Source: Blepharisma stoltei
Taxonomy: Eukaryota > Ciliophora > Heterotrichea > Heterotrichida > Blepharismidae
Direction of reading: 5' to 3'
NCBI GenBank assembly: GCA_914767885.1
Contig: CAJZBQ010000039.1
Location: 62,001 to 126,000, forward strand
Length of the DNA: 64,000 bases
Shown: positions 1 through 10,558 of the stretch, in pieces
How the letters are laid out: the number at the start of each line of letters is the position of its first letter
Position numbering within the stretch: the stretch's first letter is position 1
Position numbers and translations under genes: made by a program
Notes under the pieces: model-generated
What the model was told of the DNA's origin: nothing
Database searches by the model: none
Seen by the model: the letters and a program-made list of their open reading frames with translations, nothing else

Positions 1-445
1 CTCTAGGGGTAAGATTAGGTAGCAAAATATCTTCCTGAGTTACATAGGCTGAATAATACCCGAAATCTATGTCTTTAATATTGGTCCCGTTGGCTGTGAT
101 TTTTCCAATGATTTTGGCATTATTGTTGCTTTTTACTCTGCCTGCCAAGATATTAAGGAGTGTAGTTTTTCCAGCACCTGAAGATCCCATTAGGACTAAA
201 AGTTCTCCAGGGTTGGCTTTTCCTGAGATTCCTTTGAGAATCTGGGTTTCCTCACCATCCTTCTCTATAACGTAGCTGATGTTGTTCCATGCCAATTGGA
301 CTTTGGTTCTATTGTCGTGAGAAGCCTCAGGAACTTGATCTACCATATCGTTTGAGGGTAGGATGCTTGGGTCGTCAGCCCTTAGTGAAATTACTTCAAT
401 TTCTTGATCGTCGTCTCTCTTGGAGAAATTTTCTGGAGTTATCAT
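1..445 (-). CDS. ABCG-family half-transporter, N-terminal part (runs off window)
   Basis: The reading frame starts at the ATG at 445 on the minus strand and is open to the left edge, so only about 148 residues are present. An acidic leader of about 55 residues is followed by the start of an ABC ATPase domain. The Walker A motif GSSGAGKTT is visible, as is the Q-loop region (YVTQEDILLPNLTPR). The sequence closely resembles the complete ABCG gene at 3025-5960, so this is a tandem paralogue. Family knowledge: ABCG/White half-transporters have an N-terminal nucleotide-binding domain and a C-terminal six-TM domain, and work as dimers exporting lipids or xenobiotics. Substrate cannot be inferred. 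No insert is seen in the visible part. Confidence 0.9.
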   Translation of the reverse strand, partial: MITPENFSKRDDDQEIEVISLRADDPSILPSNDMVDQVPEASHDNRTKVQLAWNNISYVIEKDGEETQILKGISGKANPGELLVLMGSSGAGKTTLLNILAGRVKSNNNAKIIGKITANGTNIKDIDFGYYSAYVTQEDILLPNLTPR

Positions 446-1232
446 TTTATGTTTATATGGTAATATGGCTGGTCGAAAATAAGTGTTATAGAAGTAAGTT
501 AAATTTTTTATACAGAGAGAATTAGCTTAAAATATCAAGTATTATAGACAGCTAAGGACTTACTAAAGCTTCGGAAGATTTTTTTATTTATTATGAGATT
601 TTGAAGACCATCTTAGTTTTTTGGCTAAAGTGGGAATTGTGATAGAAACTTTTAATAAATTTCAAGATTTAGATAAGGTTAAATTAATTATTGGTAGGTT
701 TTGATTAAGGAAGAAAACGGCTGGTTAGATTTTGAATTTCATGATTTGAACTTTTTGTAAAGGGAGATAAAAAGCATTTGCCATAGTGCCATTTATCGGT
801 TGTTTTTTTTTGGCATCAGTAACTAAAATTCTATGAGATTTTTAAAGAAACTGAATCGAGAACTGAATTTTTTTAAAAGAAATGCACATTTCAAATTAAA
901 ATAAGCCTTCTTTCAATTTAAAAATTTTTAAAATTTTATTAAGAAGATTGTTGATGGTTTAGTAGTCTGCTGCTTTAGTTTTCGATTTCTCCTATTAAGA
1001 ACTAATAATTTTTCAGAATTCATTGAAAATTTCTTCTCCGAGAATTTAATCCATTTTCATTGGAACACATCAGAAAAATAGACTTCACCATATTTTGCAA
1101 TTAAGCTAAATTGACATTTAAAGCGAGATTAAGATATAAATTATTTGGAAAAGCTGGCAATTTACTTTTATGAATTTTCATTATTAGATTCAGATTGAAA
1201 AACTCTGATTTGAATAGTTAAATTTTAACGCC
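446..1232. other. AT-rich intergenic stretch, no gene seen
   Basis: Upstream of the first ABCG gene. No frame with protein-like composition under UGA = Trp, and no structured repeat noticed. Probably promoter and spacer, possibly with undetected IESs. Confidence 0.4.
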
Positions 1233-1235
1233 TTA

Positions 1236-2056
1236 CTCCCCCTCTGTGGGCTAACAAAATTATTGAAAAATTACTCTCTATGCACATAAAAAATTTTTAT
1301 GAAAAAATATTTTAATATGTAAGTGATAATTATTATAAATGAAATCACTTGCTAAATCTGTTAGCAGCATGCATTTTAAAGCATAAATTTCAAATTAAAT
1401 TAATTTTTTTAATTTTTTGTTTGCAAATTTTCCATATTTCAAAAAAAAATTTTACTCAATCTATAAATAAAATTTTTTAAAAAAAAATTATTACTAAGAC
1501 ATTATCGTTGATGGATATTAGAATTACTCTCTTTCTTTTTCACAAAAGATCCAAAACTTCCACAAGTTTCAATAAATAAGTTAGCAACTTCCACAAAAAC
1601 AAAGATTCCCCAAAAAACACTCTAATGAATCCGATTCTTACTTTCCATTGCAATCCCATGCTGCTGCTAAAATGTTTTTGATTTTCAATAAATCACCACA
1701 TGCACAATCTCGTCCAAGGTGTGTCACTAAAAATCATGAACTCCACAAGATCAGCAGAATTTTATTTTCAACTTCAAAAAATTCATAAAAAGCTCCTGTA
1801 AATTCTCAATTTCACTTCATCGATCTCCAACACTCATAACGTCCCACACAGATTTCATGCTGCAAAAGTTTGTTCCGCACAGGTGCTACTTTTCTCTACA
1901 TTAACTGCCAATTTTTGATGGAAAACCCACGGGGGACATCTCTTTTTAATTTGGCGCGAAAACGCCATTATGTCTTAAAAAAACTTATTTTAAAAAAAAA
2001 AAATTAACCTCATATGTGAGTAAACAAAATTGTTTGGTTCACTCATGGAGGGAGAG
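1236..2056. mobile_element. CTCC-ended MITE (GTGAG-stem type), enlarged by a nested insert
   Basis: The left end CTCCCCCTCTGTGGGC plus a CTAACAAAAT block follows TTA. The right end, TTGGTTCACTCATGGAGGGAGAG, precedes TCA. The internal stretch with ATGTAAGTGATAATTATTATAAATG is the same as in the copies at 21740, 41477 and 59008. It is 821 bp rather than about 375 bp because a second TIR element (1495-1977) sits inside. The flanking trinucleotides TTA/TCA fit the TNA target seen for the family. Confidence 0.6.
1495..1977. mobile_element. Nested TIR element with TAAGACAT ends
   Basis: TAAGACATTAT at the left and ATTATGTCTTA at the right form an inverted pair about 480 bp apart, placed in the right half of the surrounding MITE. 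No coding capacity is seen. The TA inside both ends would allow TA-bounded removal. Confidence 0.4.
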
Positions 2057-2091
2057 TCAGAGATTTGCTTTTTATGTATGCTTTGAGCAAG

Positions 2092-2384
2092 GCAGAGAGA
2101 GAGTTAGATTAGAGGGGATTAACGGGGATTATTTCAGCCCCTAACCAGTTGAGCTTCAGCTTCACGCTTCATGTGGCGCCAATCACTAAAGCCACCTAAC
2201 GCCCTTTTCTGTCGACATCATCAAAAATGGTGTGACGCCGACATCTTTTGGGGAGACTCACCCAAACCAGCTGGACCAAAAATTGCGTCAATGGACTCTC
2301 TTAACCCCTGGTAGTGCTCAGGGTACGAGGAGATCGTCCACAGCCTTCTTCTGGAACTACCTCCGCCATTTACAGGCAGCATAA
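2092..2384 (-). mobile_element. SINE-like retroposon, 12-bp target duplication
   Basis: A GC-richer 293-bp block is flanked by direct repeats GCTTTGAGCAAG (2080-2091 and 2385-2396). Read on the minus strand it starts CTGTAAATGGCGG, like the ATAAAATGGCG start of the other copies, and ends in an AG/TAA-rich simple tail. It lies in intergenic DNA. No protein is encoded. Confidence 0.6.
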
Positions 2385-2595
2385 GCTTTGAGCAAGAAGA
2401 AAGCTAATTCATGTAATTTTTATTACAAGAGATATTTATATTTTAAAATTAATAAAAATTAAGCTAATAGAAAATAAATATATTGCAAATCAAATGAAAT
2501 AGAAACTCTTATATGATAAATAAATCAAAATATCTAATCAATTTATTAAATACACATGAATTTTATAATGGTTTATTAATTTAAACATAGAATAG

Positions 2596-2981
2596 GATAT
2601 GCATAAAATGTCCGGTGACTAGCGAACTGTCCTCACCGTGGCGAGTGTCCTTATGTATATCCGGACGTAGTTTTTTTTTTGGTGCAAGGAATACTTGTAG
2701 TCTCGTTTCCTGCTCGGTTTGGCTTCAGGCCGCAGCAAGGTCCCCAAACTCGAAAACAGTCCAAGAGAGGACTGGTCGGTGACGTCACCATTATATTTGT
2801 TTCATTGAGGTTCCAGCAAAATCTGGTTTTTTCCAAATCAGGAGGGAAAATGCCTATACTAAGAAGCCAGGAGTTTTGGCCCGGACTCAGCTGCCTTGAG
2901 CGAACCCACCCACAGCGTTCGCTGCGGAAATCACGGTGTTTCAAGAAGCGATGTGTATAAATACCCATCGTTAATCTAATC
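2596..2981 (+). mobile_element. SINE-like retroposon, 14-bp target duplication
   Basis: The block is flanked by TAAACATAGAATAG (2582-2595 and 2982-2995). It begins GATATGCATAAAATG and ends in a (TAATC)n-like tail, so it is oriented to the right. It is GC-rich against an AT-rich background. It sits just downstream of the ABCG gene that ends at 3025 and interrupts no exon. Confidence 0.65.
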
Positions 2982-3024
2982 TAAACATAGAATAGCTTAA
3001 AGCTATACTATAAATACCCACGAA

Positions 3025-5960
3025 TTAAGCCCTTGATTTACTAGCTTTTTTCCAAAGAATTAAAAATCCAATAAACCTATACCCGATCCCCAGCAAAACT
3101 ACATAAATAAAGCACAGCCAAATCTCCCCTGTGAATTTCATATCATTTAACGGATCACATCGATAGCAATTAGTGCAGGTCTTGCAATCCATATGCAAAT
3201 CAGTGTACTCATTAATGCACAGCCCTTCAATATCAAATCTCATTGGCTAAATAAATATTACAGATAAATATTGTATCCAGAAAAATGACTTGGGATAGCT
3301 TTCAACATTTGTGACGACTCCTGTATACATCTCTAGTGGTGTCAGGAAAAGTGGGGTTATTGCGATTGCTAAATGCTCTGTTTTACACATAGAGCCAATA
3401 ATATAGCCAATCCCTGCTGAGCTTCATTGCATAAGGACAAGGCCCAAAACGAAAATTCAAAACTTGCTTGCATCGGTGTTATTGCACCCAACTGTCCAAT
3501 ATATCATCAAACAATAAAATATTAAGGCTAGCAGCTGCGTTGGGGTTTCTGCAATGGACTTTGCCATATTATACGGGAATACACCATACAATCTCTGTTT
3601 GGTTTCTTTTAAAAACAAAGGAGTTTCACTTGGAAAAACTAAAGCTGCATTTTGAGCAGAATAAAAAGAAACTATAAACATTGATAAAAACTGTATAATG
3701 GTTCGGGAATATACCGATTCATAGTCTGTGCCAAGATTTGGGAATAGTATATCTACAAGTATCGCTATCCCTAAATACTCAATATACAAAATCCAGCTAT
3801 AAAGTGGATTTCTTCTTGAATTAATCCATGACCTCCTCAGTAGAACCCAGAATTGTTTAAAAGATCCAGAGGGTTTCGAAATGTGCCGGTTTTCCAAAGG
3901 GGTCAATTCTTCACTCCCCCCTTTAAATTGGAACAAAAAATTTTGTTCCAATTTAAAGGTGGGTTAGAAAATTATTTTATAATAAAATTTTATTATAAAA
4001 ATTGAATTTTTCCTGATTTAATCTACAAAAATATGGAAATTTTACCTATATTTTGTTCCAATTTAAAGGGTGGGAGTCAGATAATTCTGGGTTTTCATTT
4101 TCATTTTCTAGCTTTGAGTTGTATGAGGAAACTAATGTTTCTATAGTTTCGGTTTCTTCTTGTGTAGGATGTTTTCTGTCAACTACATGGAGCAATCTCA
4201 TGTAATAGTCAGCAGGGTTCATCAGCCTTGGGCACTTATAGCCGATTTTTGAAAAATATTTTCTTGAGTCTTTTGCTCTACCTTGATATACGATGTGGCC
4301 TTCACTGACTCCTCCCTTTAAATTGGAACAAAACATTCTTCTCCAATTTAAAGGAGGATTAATATTTTTGCAAAAAAAAATAAAATAGTTTTGAACTTTA
4401 AATTTATTTTTATACAGAATTAATTCAAAAAATTCATAGATTCAGTGTTAACTATTTAAATAATATTCTACTTGCACTTTTCCCATTATATTAACTGAAA
4501 ACTAATTTAATTTTTACCTTTAAAAATTTTCTTATTTGGCTAAAGCGCTCAAAACATGTAAATTTTACCTATATTTTGTTCCAATTTAAAGAAGGGGAGT
4601 GAGTAAAACCAACTTATCAAATTTATTGAAGACATTGGAGCTTGGCTGATGGATTGTGGACACAAATAAAATGGCGACGACACCGACCCGTCCTCTCCCG
4701 GAACTGAGGCGAGATTGGGGACCTTGCTGCGGCCTGAAGCCAATCCGCCCAGGGAAAGGTCTGGAATGGGTACTGGTAGTTTGTGTCCGGCTAGGTTTCC
4801 CTCCCAGTCCAGCAACGACGATCCTAGGGTCGTCCCGATAGGACACGGGGCAAAAAGGGTTTTTCCTGTAGGGACCGCTAGTGCCAATTTGGAGGGCATG
4901 GCAGGAGCCGACAAGAGCTAAGGAGTTAATCCTTAGCTCTAACCCTAGTCTGGCGACGTGAAGCACGGTGGCCCAGTCCGCCTACTTCCGGGATAGCATG
5001 ACCAAGCCCCATGACCGGAAGGAGCTGAGTGGTAGCCTGTGGCACTTAGGTGCACACTGGGAGCAGGGCAAGGAAAGCAAGATGGGAGCAGGGCATGGAA
5101 AGCAAGAGAGGCGTCCAAAAGGCGGAAGAAAAGGACCTTCGGTCCTGGCAGGGAGCTACTCTATAATTTTAACTAAGACTAAGACTAAGACTAGGCTGAT
5201 GGATTGTGGAAATTATTGTCCTTCCTTTTCTAGCCTGCTCTATAAGCAAATCAATCACAATTTCTGCTGTAAAACTGTCAAGCCCTGAAGTTGGTTCGTC
5301 CAATATAAGAATAAGTGGCTCCGAAATAAGTTCCATTCCTATGCAAACTCTTTTCCTTTCACCTCCAGAGAGACCTTTTTTCATTGCATTTCCCACGATA
5401 TTATCGGCAACTTTCATTAGTTTTAAATCATTGAGAATTTTTTCGACCCTCTCTGCATGCTGTTCGTGCGTTCCTGGCAATCTCAATTTTGATGAAAAAA
5501 GCATAGACTCTCGAGGTGTTAAAAAAGGAAGTAAAATATCTTCTTGGGTCACATAGGCTGAATAGTACTCAAAGTTAAAGTCTTTGATATTTGTGCCATT
5601 AGCAGTTATTGTGCCATATATTTTTGCTTCTCCAGTATTTTGTAGTCTTCCCGACAAAACATTCAACAGGGTGGTTTTGCCAGCTCCTGATGAGCCCATT
5701 AAAACGAGGAGTTCGCCAGGGTTCGCAGTGCCTGAGACACTTTTTAAAATGTTGATTTCGTCTTTGTCTTTTGATATGACGTAGCTTACATTTTCCCACT
5801 CTAGCTTAACCTTGGTTCCTTCTTCTTCATTTCCAGAAACGGTAGGTAGATGTCTCCTTCTGGGAGTATCAGTGTTTTTATCACCTGCATCTTTCCTTGG
5901 TGAGTCTAAAATATCGTATTCACTTGTAGGACTTTCAAGAGGACGATCTGTGATAATCAT
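3025..5960 (-). CDS. ABCG-family half-transporter, complete, split by three mobile elements and one intron
   Basis: From ATG at 5960 to TAA at 3025-3027. After removing a retroposon, two MITEs and one 15-nt intron, the frame is 1911 nt (637 codons). The NBD shows Walker A GSSGAGKTT, signature LSGGERKR, Walker B ILDEPTSG and the H-loop STIHQP. A linker follows, then a C-terminal membrane domain starting near PSGSFKQFWVLLRRSW with about six hydrophobic segments and an extracellular CxxC/Cys-rich loop before the last one. This order (NBD then TMD) and length are typical of ABCG half-transporters. TGA is read as Trp in SKFWIF and LMQWSS. The retroposon lies exactly in the H-loop codons, so the gene cannot work unless it is removed. 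It is a paralogue of the gene at 1-445. Substrate unknown. Confidence 0.93.
3247..3261 (-). other. 15-nt spliceosomal intron in ABCG gene
   Basis: GTAATATTTATTTAG on the minus strand. Removing it joins WIQYLS to PMRFDIEG, the usual ABCG 'WIQYLSPxRY' region, and removes an in-frame TAG. Confidence 0.92.
3914..4076. mobile_element. CTCC-ended MITE, ATTGG-stem type, in ABCG exon
   Basis: 163 bp between TCA (3911-3913) and TCA (4077-4079). The left end CTCCCCCCTTTAAATTGG runs into a palindrome built on AACAAAA/TTTTGTT. The right end has one further copy, AATTTAAAGGGTGGGAG. Removing the element with one TCA joins ENPELS to EELTPLENR in frame. Confidence 0.85.
4309..4599. mobile_element. CTCC-ended MITE, ATTGG-stem type, in ABCG exon
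   Basis: 291 bp between TGA (4306-4308) and TGA (4600-4602). Same stem type as 3914-4076, with a TTTAAATTGGAACAAAA motif at both ends and a palindromic left end. Precise removal joins FDKLVLL to SEGHIVYQG in frame. Confidence 0.85.
4661..5193 (+). mobile_element. SINE-like retroposon inside the ABCG H-loop, 17-bp target duplication
   Basis: The 533-bp GC-rich block is flanked by perfect 17-bp repeats GGCTGATGGATTGTGGA (4644-4660, 5194-5210). It starts CACAAATAAAATGGCGACG and ends in (ACTAAG)n, the signature of target-primed retroposition with a simple-repeat tail. The duplicated target encodes STIHQP of the ATPase on the minus strand. It carries no convincing protein. The target repeat contains no TA, so removal here cannot be an ordinary TA-IES excision. 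Confidence 0.85.
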
Positions 5961-6278
5961 TATGATGATTAAATGGATATTTTAGTATTTATGCAAAAAA
6001 AATTGAATTAAAATATTATTTTGTGTATTCATCGATAAGTAGCGATAATTTGATGCTAAAGTGAATAATAAAATATTTAATATAATTTCTTAGTTGGTGA
6101 GCAAATAAAGAATAGAAAATATTATAGAAATCAATAAGCTAAATCGAAAGCACTTGGTTTACTGATTTTAAACAAATTAATTCCCTTTATAGCTATTATT
6201 TTATCAAATATCTGAGAAATTTCAATTCAGCGAAGATATTTTTATTAGGCTTTCCATTCTTATTATATTTTAATTTTA

Positions 6279-7853
6279 TTAGCTCATACTGAACTCAACT
6301 TTTAAAGGTAAATGATCTGAAGGATATTCACTATTTGGCAACGCTCCTTCCTTAGTAGCAACCTCTTCATTCGGGATCATCAAAATTCTCTTTGGCTTAA
6401 GCTCAAACGTATGAAAAACGTAATCTATACAACCATTAAAATTCAAGGTAAAGTTGCTGAACTTTGGATGTGCCTTACCGTCATATCTTTCATATGCAGA
6501 CCTAAACTTAAACCTAACTTAACTTATTAACCATGACGTTTAACGTCTCCTACGGGATTGCTCTTCCAGGACTACCACCACGCTCTCGTCGCTCGGGGCC
6601 CACCAGTTGCTGGGACAGCTGGCTTTGATCTCCAACGTGCGCCTCCTGCACGATGTTCCGGCTTCGACGGCTCATGAATGAGCTACTTTCTCTGTAACGA
6701 AGGCTGTCTGCTAGGAAATTTCCAAAAAATGGAATTTCTGGCCGACTTTCGGCAAAAAGGAAAACTTGTAGCCCAGGGCGAAACTCCCGGTTTCTCGCTA
6801 GGGACTTGCCCGGATGGCCTAGGAATTACCTGTAGGCACTGCTGGGCTTCCCTTTCCAACTCCAAGCCTCCTTTTCCTTCGAGGTAAAAATCCTAACCTG
6901 AGAACGGACTAGGATCAGGCTCTGCACACTGCCAGAATTGCTTACCTGATATTGCTGTCCATCTCTAGCTAGGCAAAACCTTGCCGGATATAATTAAATA
7001 GGGCTCGAAACTGTCTGGCCGAGAGGCCAGACTCAAGTTGAGACGCCATATTTAATTATGACCTAAACTTAAACCACGGCTTTATCCTCAAAGATTCGAT
7101 TTCTAAGTCAATTTCTTTATTCCCAGTTGGTTTCCAAGGCTTCCCATAAAATAAATTCAAAACATTGCTAAAAGGCATCGAATTAAAATCCCCACAAATG
7201 ACAACTGGACATTGATATTTATTTTTCATTTTTATCACTTCATCAATCAGCATTGCAGCCTGCGCATATTTCACATATTCCAGCTTCGGGTCCCAATATA
7301 AATGTGTGCATGCGATTACTATCAATTTTTTGCTTTGCCTTTCTTCAAACACACTCACAAACCCAACATTGTCTTTTTTATAGTTAATATTTGTGTCACA
7401 TTTTCAATGAGAATTATAATCAATTCTTTTGGTTTCTATTTGATGGTATTTTTTCCACTTCCATGCGAGGACTAAGCCGTCTCTTGCTTTCATTGAGCTT
7501 CTTTCGATAAAATTACTTCTATATTCTATTGAGGATAAAAAAGACTCAAATTCGGGATATTTGTCAACCTCTTCTAGGGCTATGAAGTCTGAGTCAAGCT
7601 CTTTTAGAAAACTTTGGATAAGAGGAAATCTATAGTTGAAGTCGAGATAGGAGGGTTTTGTGTAGTAGTGGAAATGAGTGAACATGTCGGCTAGGGTATT
7701 GAAAGTTGTTATAGAAAAGGCAGAAGGCTCATTATTATCATCAAAGGTCTTATAAGAAAATCGCTTTGTTTGGGGACTTTCTGGGGATTTTTTAGAGAAT
7801 CAGCTGTACAATAATAGAGCTATAAAAACTCCTGATATGAGATAATATCACAT
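6279..7853 (-). CDS. Endonuclease/exonuclease/phosphatase-fold nuclease (CCR4/Angel-like), N-terminal membrane anchor
   Basis: ATG at 7853, TAA at 6279-6281. After removing the retroposon and one 16-bp repeat it is 1014 nt (338 codons). The N-terminus MWYYLISGVFIALLLYSWF is a hydrophobic anchor and contains two TGA-coded Trp. EEP motifs follow in order: FNTLADMFTHFHYY, LEEVDKY (the metal-binding Glu region), ACTHLYWDP, GDFNSMP and a C-terminal PSDHLPL (catalytic His). This order matches CCR4/nocturnin/Angel deadenylase-type nucleases, which cut RNA 3' tails or 2',3'-phosphates. The exact substrate cannot be told. The start lies only 29 bp from the divergent palmitoyltransferase start. TGA = Trp also at NSHWKCD. 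Confidence 0.9.
6515..7059 (-). mobile_element. SINE-like retroposon in EEP nuclease exon, 16-bp target duplication
   Basis: The 545-bp block lies between GACCTAAACTTAAACC repeats (6499-6514, 7060-7075). On the minus strand it begins ATAATTAAATATGGCGTCTC, contains the perfect hairpin GTCTGGCC-tctc-GGCCAGAC, and ends in an (AAGTT)n-like tail. Removing it with one repeat restores PWFKFRSAYERYDGK. It is similar over long stretches to 14609-15216 and 28437-29040. Confidence 0.85.
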
Positions 7854-7882
7854 TTTATTAGTCTAAATAAATAAAATAAATC

Positions 7883-8872
7883 ATGAAGACAAGTCACCAA
7901 CACAAGCGGCCCTATCTGATTACAGAAACTTTTGATTTCCCGAACTTGCCTATTGATTTGTGCTCTAAATCTCTTTGAGAGCTGTGGCCAAGCAAGAACC
8001 AATTTTTTTGCAAAGGCAAAATCATGATTGGCTCTTCACAAGATAACTTGCCTTTTATTCTCACCTTAACCTTACTTACTATAGTCCCTATCAGCTTTTT
8101 TGTATTTATTTGTAGATATCTATGATATAATGTCACAATATCAATCCCTATTCTTTCAGGAATTTTCTATTTTGGAAGCATAGTATTTTTCTTACTTACA
8201 TCTTTTTCAGACCCAGGAATTATCCCAAGGAAAAAAGTTTTTCAAGCCCTCGGCGACGTCCCCAAAGAATTCACCGCCGAAGTGTTTTTCACTGAGTTTG
8301 GGCACCTTCACAAGTTTTGTGCCACTTGTGAAATATACCGTCCGCCTCGCTCTCATCATTGTGCGAAATGCGATAACTGTGTAGAGGTGTTTGACCATCA
8401 CTGTCCATATGTAAATAACTGTATTGGCTTGCGAAATTATATATATTTCATGATGTTTGTGATGAATTTGCTATTTTTGGGGATGATCGATATATCAGGA
8501 TTTATGATTTTTTTATTCTATAACGCAGGGGATGGTAATTTTGAATATAATAAGCGGTCACTAATAGAACAAAAAGAAGTGATTGCTACAATTGTCGCAA
8601 TTTTGACTATAATTTCGTTTGCTTTTACTCTCTTTGTAGGCATTTTGTGCCTTTTTCATTGCTCTCTGTGTGCTTCCGGTGAAACCACAAAAGAGAGGCT
8701 CAAAGGAGAAGCATCAGCCAAAAAATGCGGATTCTGCAGGTATAAGAAAAGCTGGTTTAACAAAAGGATGAAGCTAAATGACGCACAAATAAAAATTTTG
8801 ATGGCAAAAAGTACGACTACTTTTGAAATAGAGCTAAATGATAGCAGTAAATCTCCTATTGATATAATTTAA
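7883..8872 (+). CDS. DHHC-type protein S-palmitoyltransferase
   Basis: ATG at 7883, TAA at 8870-8872; 329 residues, uninterrupted. Two hydrophobic segments (about residues 60-110) precede a DPG motif (SFSDPGIIP). The Cys-rich domain comes next, with CATCEIYRPPRSHHCAKC and the catalytic DHHCPYVNNCIGLRNY. Two more membrane segments and a Cys-rich/basic tail follow. This four-TM layout is canonical for enzymes that attach palmitate to cysteines of membrane proteins through an acyl-enzyme at the DHHC Cys. TGA codes Trp twice near SLWELWPSKNQFF and once at RYLWYN, so standard-code reading would wrongly start at 8282. Confidence 0.95.
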
Positions 8873-8878
8873 TAAATA

Positions 8879-9415
8879 ATGGCATTAAAGAAAGAGCTGT
8901 CCACACTTTTTAGCCTTTTAACGTCTAAAGCTCAGCTTCTCCCAGTCAAAACGAAAACTAGGGCTTTAAAAGATATCCAAACGATTTTTAAAGACTACGA
9001 AACAATAGAAAATGCAGCAATTCTGGAAGAGATCAAGACTAGAGCTAATAATAAGCTGATAATTATGGAAATGTCAGTCCCAGACGAGCCTGAAGAAAAG
9101 AAAACTACATTTGAAATCCCTGGGGTCAAAAAGTTCCACGTAAAGGACGGAAAAGTAGTAGAAGGAGAAGCCCCACAGAAGCATGCGACTGATTTTTCTA
9201 ATTGATACGCAGGAAATGTTGACCCCAGTGACCTAAAAAGACACAAAGAACTGAGAGATAGGATGTGCTACTTTGGGCCGTTTTGGGAAGGACGCAAAAG
9301 AAATCCAAGCATCCTTGATGAGCCTGCTGGGGTTTACCCAAAAATGGAAAAAGAAGAAAAACCTCCAAGAGACATAGAAATGGAAGAAAATAATTTTGAG
9401 CTGGTTAAACGATAA
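8879..9415 (+). CDS. LYR-motif-like small protein
   Basis: ATG at 8879, only 6 bp after the palmitoyltransferase stop; TAA at 9413-9415; 178 residues. The first 70 residues (LFSLLTSKAQLLP...IQTIFKDYETIENAAILEEIKTRANNKL) have the spacing of LYR/complex-1 proteins (Leu-x-x-Leu-Leu, then an F-K/R segment and a Leu-rich helix). However, the LYR tripeptide itself is LFS. A Trp encoded by TGA joins FSN to YAGNVDPSDLKRHKELRD. The C-terminal half is polar. LYR proteins serve mitochondrial Fe-S or respiratory complex assembly. Here that is a suggestion only. Confidence 0.6.
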
Positions 9416-9418
9416 ATG

Positions 9419-9913
9419 CTACTTAATTTCGTTAATTACATCGTTTTTTAATGCATATTCCATAAACTTTTTCATTGGGTCTTCTCTGTACCTAAAATTT
9501 TCATTGAATTCTTTGTATTCTTTTTCTTTTTGCCTGAAAGCTTTTATTGGCTTGCTGCCTGGAAGAGACTCGAAGTAGATTTTTCTTATGATTTTTCCGG
9601 CTGGGGTGTCTTGAAGTCCAAGGCGATAGTAAAAGGTTTCTTCATAAAAAAGCTCTAAAGTGGTAAAACTTATGCTAAATGTAAGCCCGCCAGCTAAGAA
9701 TTTGCCTAGAAACCCTTCTTTTCGAAATATATAGATTGCAGAGAAAGTAGATAGTAAAGCAATAATAGAGGATCTGTAGAGATCATATTCCAGTTCTTCA
9801 GATAGGTTTTTTTGCTTAAGTTCTTTATAGATTCGTCTTCTGACGAGCATTGCTTCATGGAATGAAAGGATCCTTTTAAATAATTTTCCTTTAAGTGGGG
9901 TTCTATCTTCCAT
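9419..9913 (-). CDS. Hypothetical two-TM protein
   Basis: ATG at 9913, 164 residues, ending 3 bp beyond the convergent LYR-like gene. A basic N-terminus with an amphipathic stretch is followed by two adjacent hydrophobic segments (about residues 50-90: SSIIALLSTFSAIYIF and GKFLAGGLTFSISFTTLEL). A charged C-terminus follows. The size and hairpin membrane layout recall small mitochondrial inner-membrane proteins, but I recognise no family. Confidence 0.7.
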   Translation of the reverse strand: MEDRTPLKGKLFKRILSFHEAMLVRRRIYKELKQKNLSEELEYDLYRSSIIALLSTFSAIYIFRKEGFLGKFLAGGLTFSISFTTLELFYEETFYYRLGLQDTPAGKIIRKIYFESLPGSKPIKAFRQKEKEYKEFNENFRYREDPMKKFMEYALKNDVINEIK

Positions 9914-10037
9914 TGCAAATTAATTTCTTTATCTATTATATGAAAATTTACTATAATTTTCGATCCCCTTATTAAATTCTAAGTTGCTTGATTCCTCATT
10001 ATACTAATAGTTTCAATTAACTAAATATCTAAGTAAT

Positions 10038-10514
10038 ATGGAAGACCAATCTGAAATCCTAGCTAAAATCCAAGCCCGATTTCCAAGGGCTGCTGAAGGC
10101 ATCCAAAGTGGGAAATGCCACCACTGTGGAGCTAATAAAATCGTAATCGGCTGCTTCCCTCCTGAAGGCTGCGATATTCGCTACTGTGAGCACTGTTTAA
10201 AAGGCCAATACCACGAAGACGTCGTAACAAAACTTGAGCAGCTAACCTCCTGGATATGTCCCTACAAACAAGGAAAATGCAGTTGCACTGCATGTGCAGT
10301 TAAGCACCTACGTGTTTATTACTCAGAAAAATCAGATGATCTCATTCAAAGCGCTTTAGATTACAATGCTCAATTGCTGCTGCAGCTTAACCACAATAGG
10401 GCACTGATGACTAAGCAGGATACAGACTTGTGTATGAAAATTTTATACGAAAACTTGAAGCATTTGTCGAAGCTGGCTGATTTGCATAAAAAAGAGGAGA
10501 GAGGACAAACTTAA
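10038..10514 (+). CDS. CXXC-rich zinc-finger protein (zf-4CXXC_R1-like)
   Basis: ATG at 10038, TAA at 10512-10514, 158 residues. Residues about 27-95 hold paired cysteines (CHHCGANK, GCDIRYCEHCLKGQYHED, SWICPYKQGKCSCTACAVKHL). The order matches the R1-type 4CXXC domain (CxxC...FCxxCLxxRYGE...WxCPxCxGxCNCSxC). Proteins with this domain (CDCA7/R1 group) act in chromatin or transcription. The C-terminal third is helical and carries no second domain. The gene is uninterrupted. Confidence 0.75.
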   Translation: MEDQSEILAKIQARFPRAAEGIQSGKCHHCGANKIVIGCFPPEGCDIRYCEHCLKGQYHEDVVTKLEQLTSWICPYKQGKCSCTACAVKHLRVYYSEKSDDLIQSALDYNAQLLLQLNHNRALMTKQDTDLCMKILYENLKHLSKLADLHKKEERGQT

Positions 10515-10558
10515 ATTAATAGCAATGGAAATTATAGTTTATATATAATTAATATAAA

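Noticed and set aside
4549-5288. Open frames inside the retroposon in the ABCG gene
   Set aside because: They run across the retroposon ends, change frame freely and have no domain. GC-rich composition explains the lack of stops.
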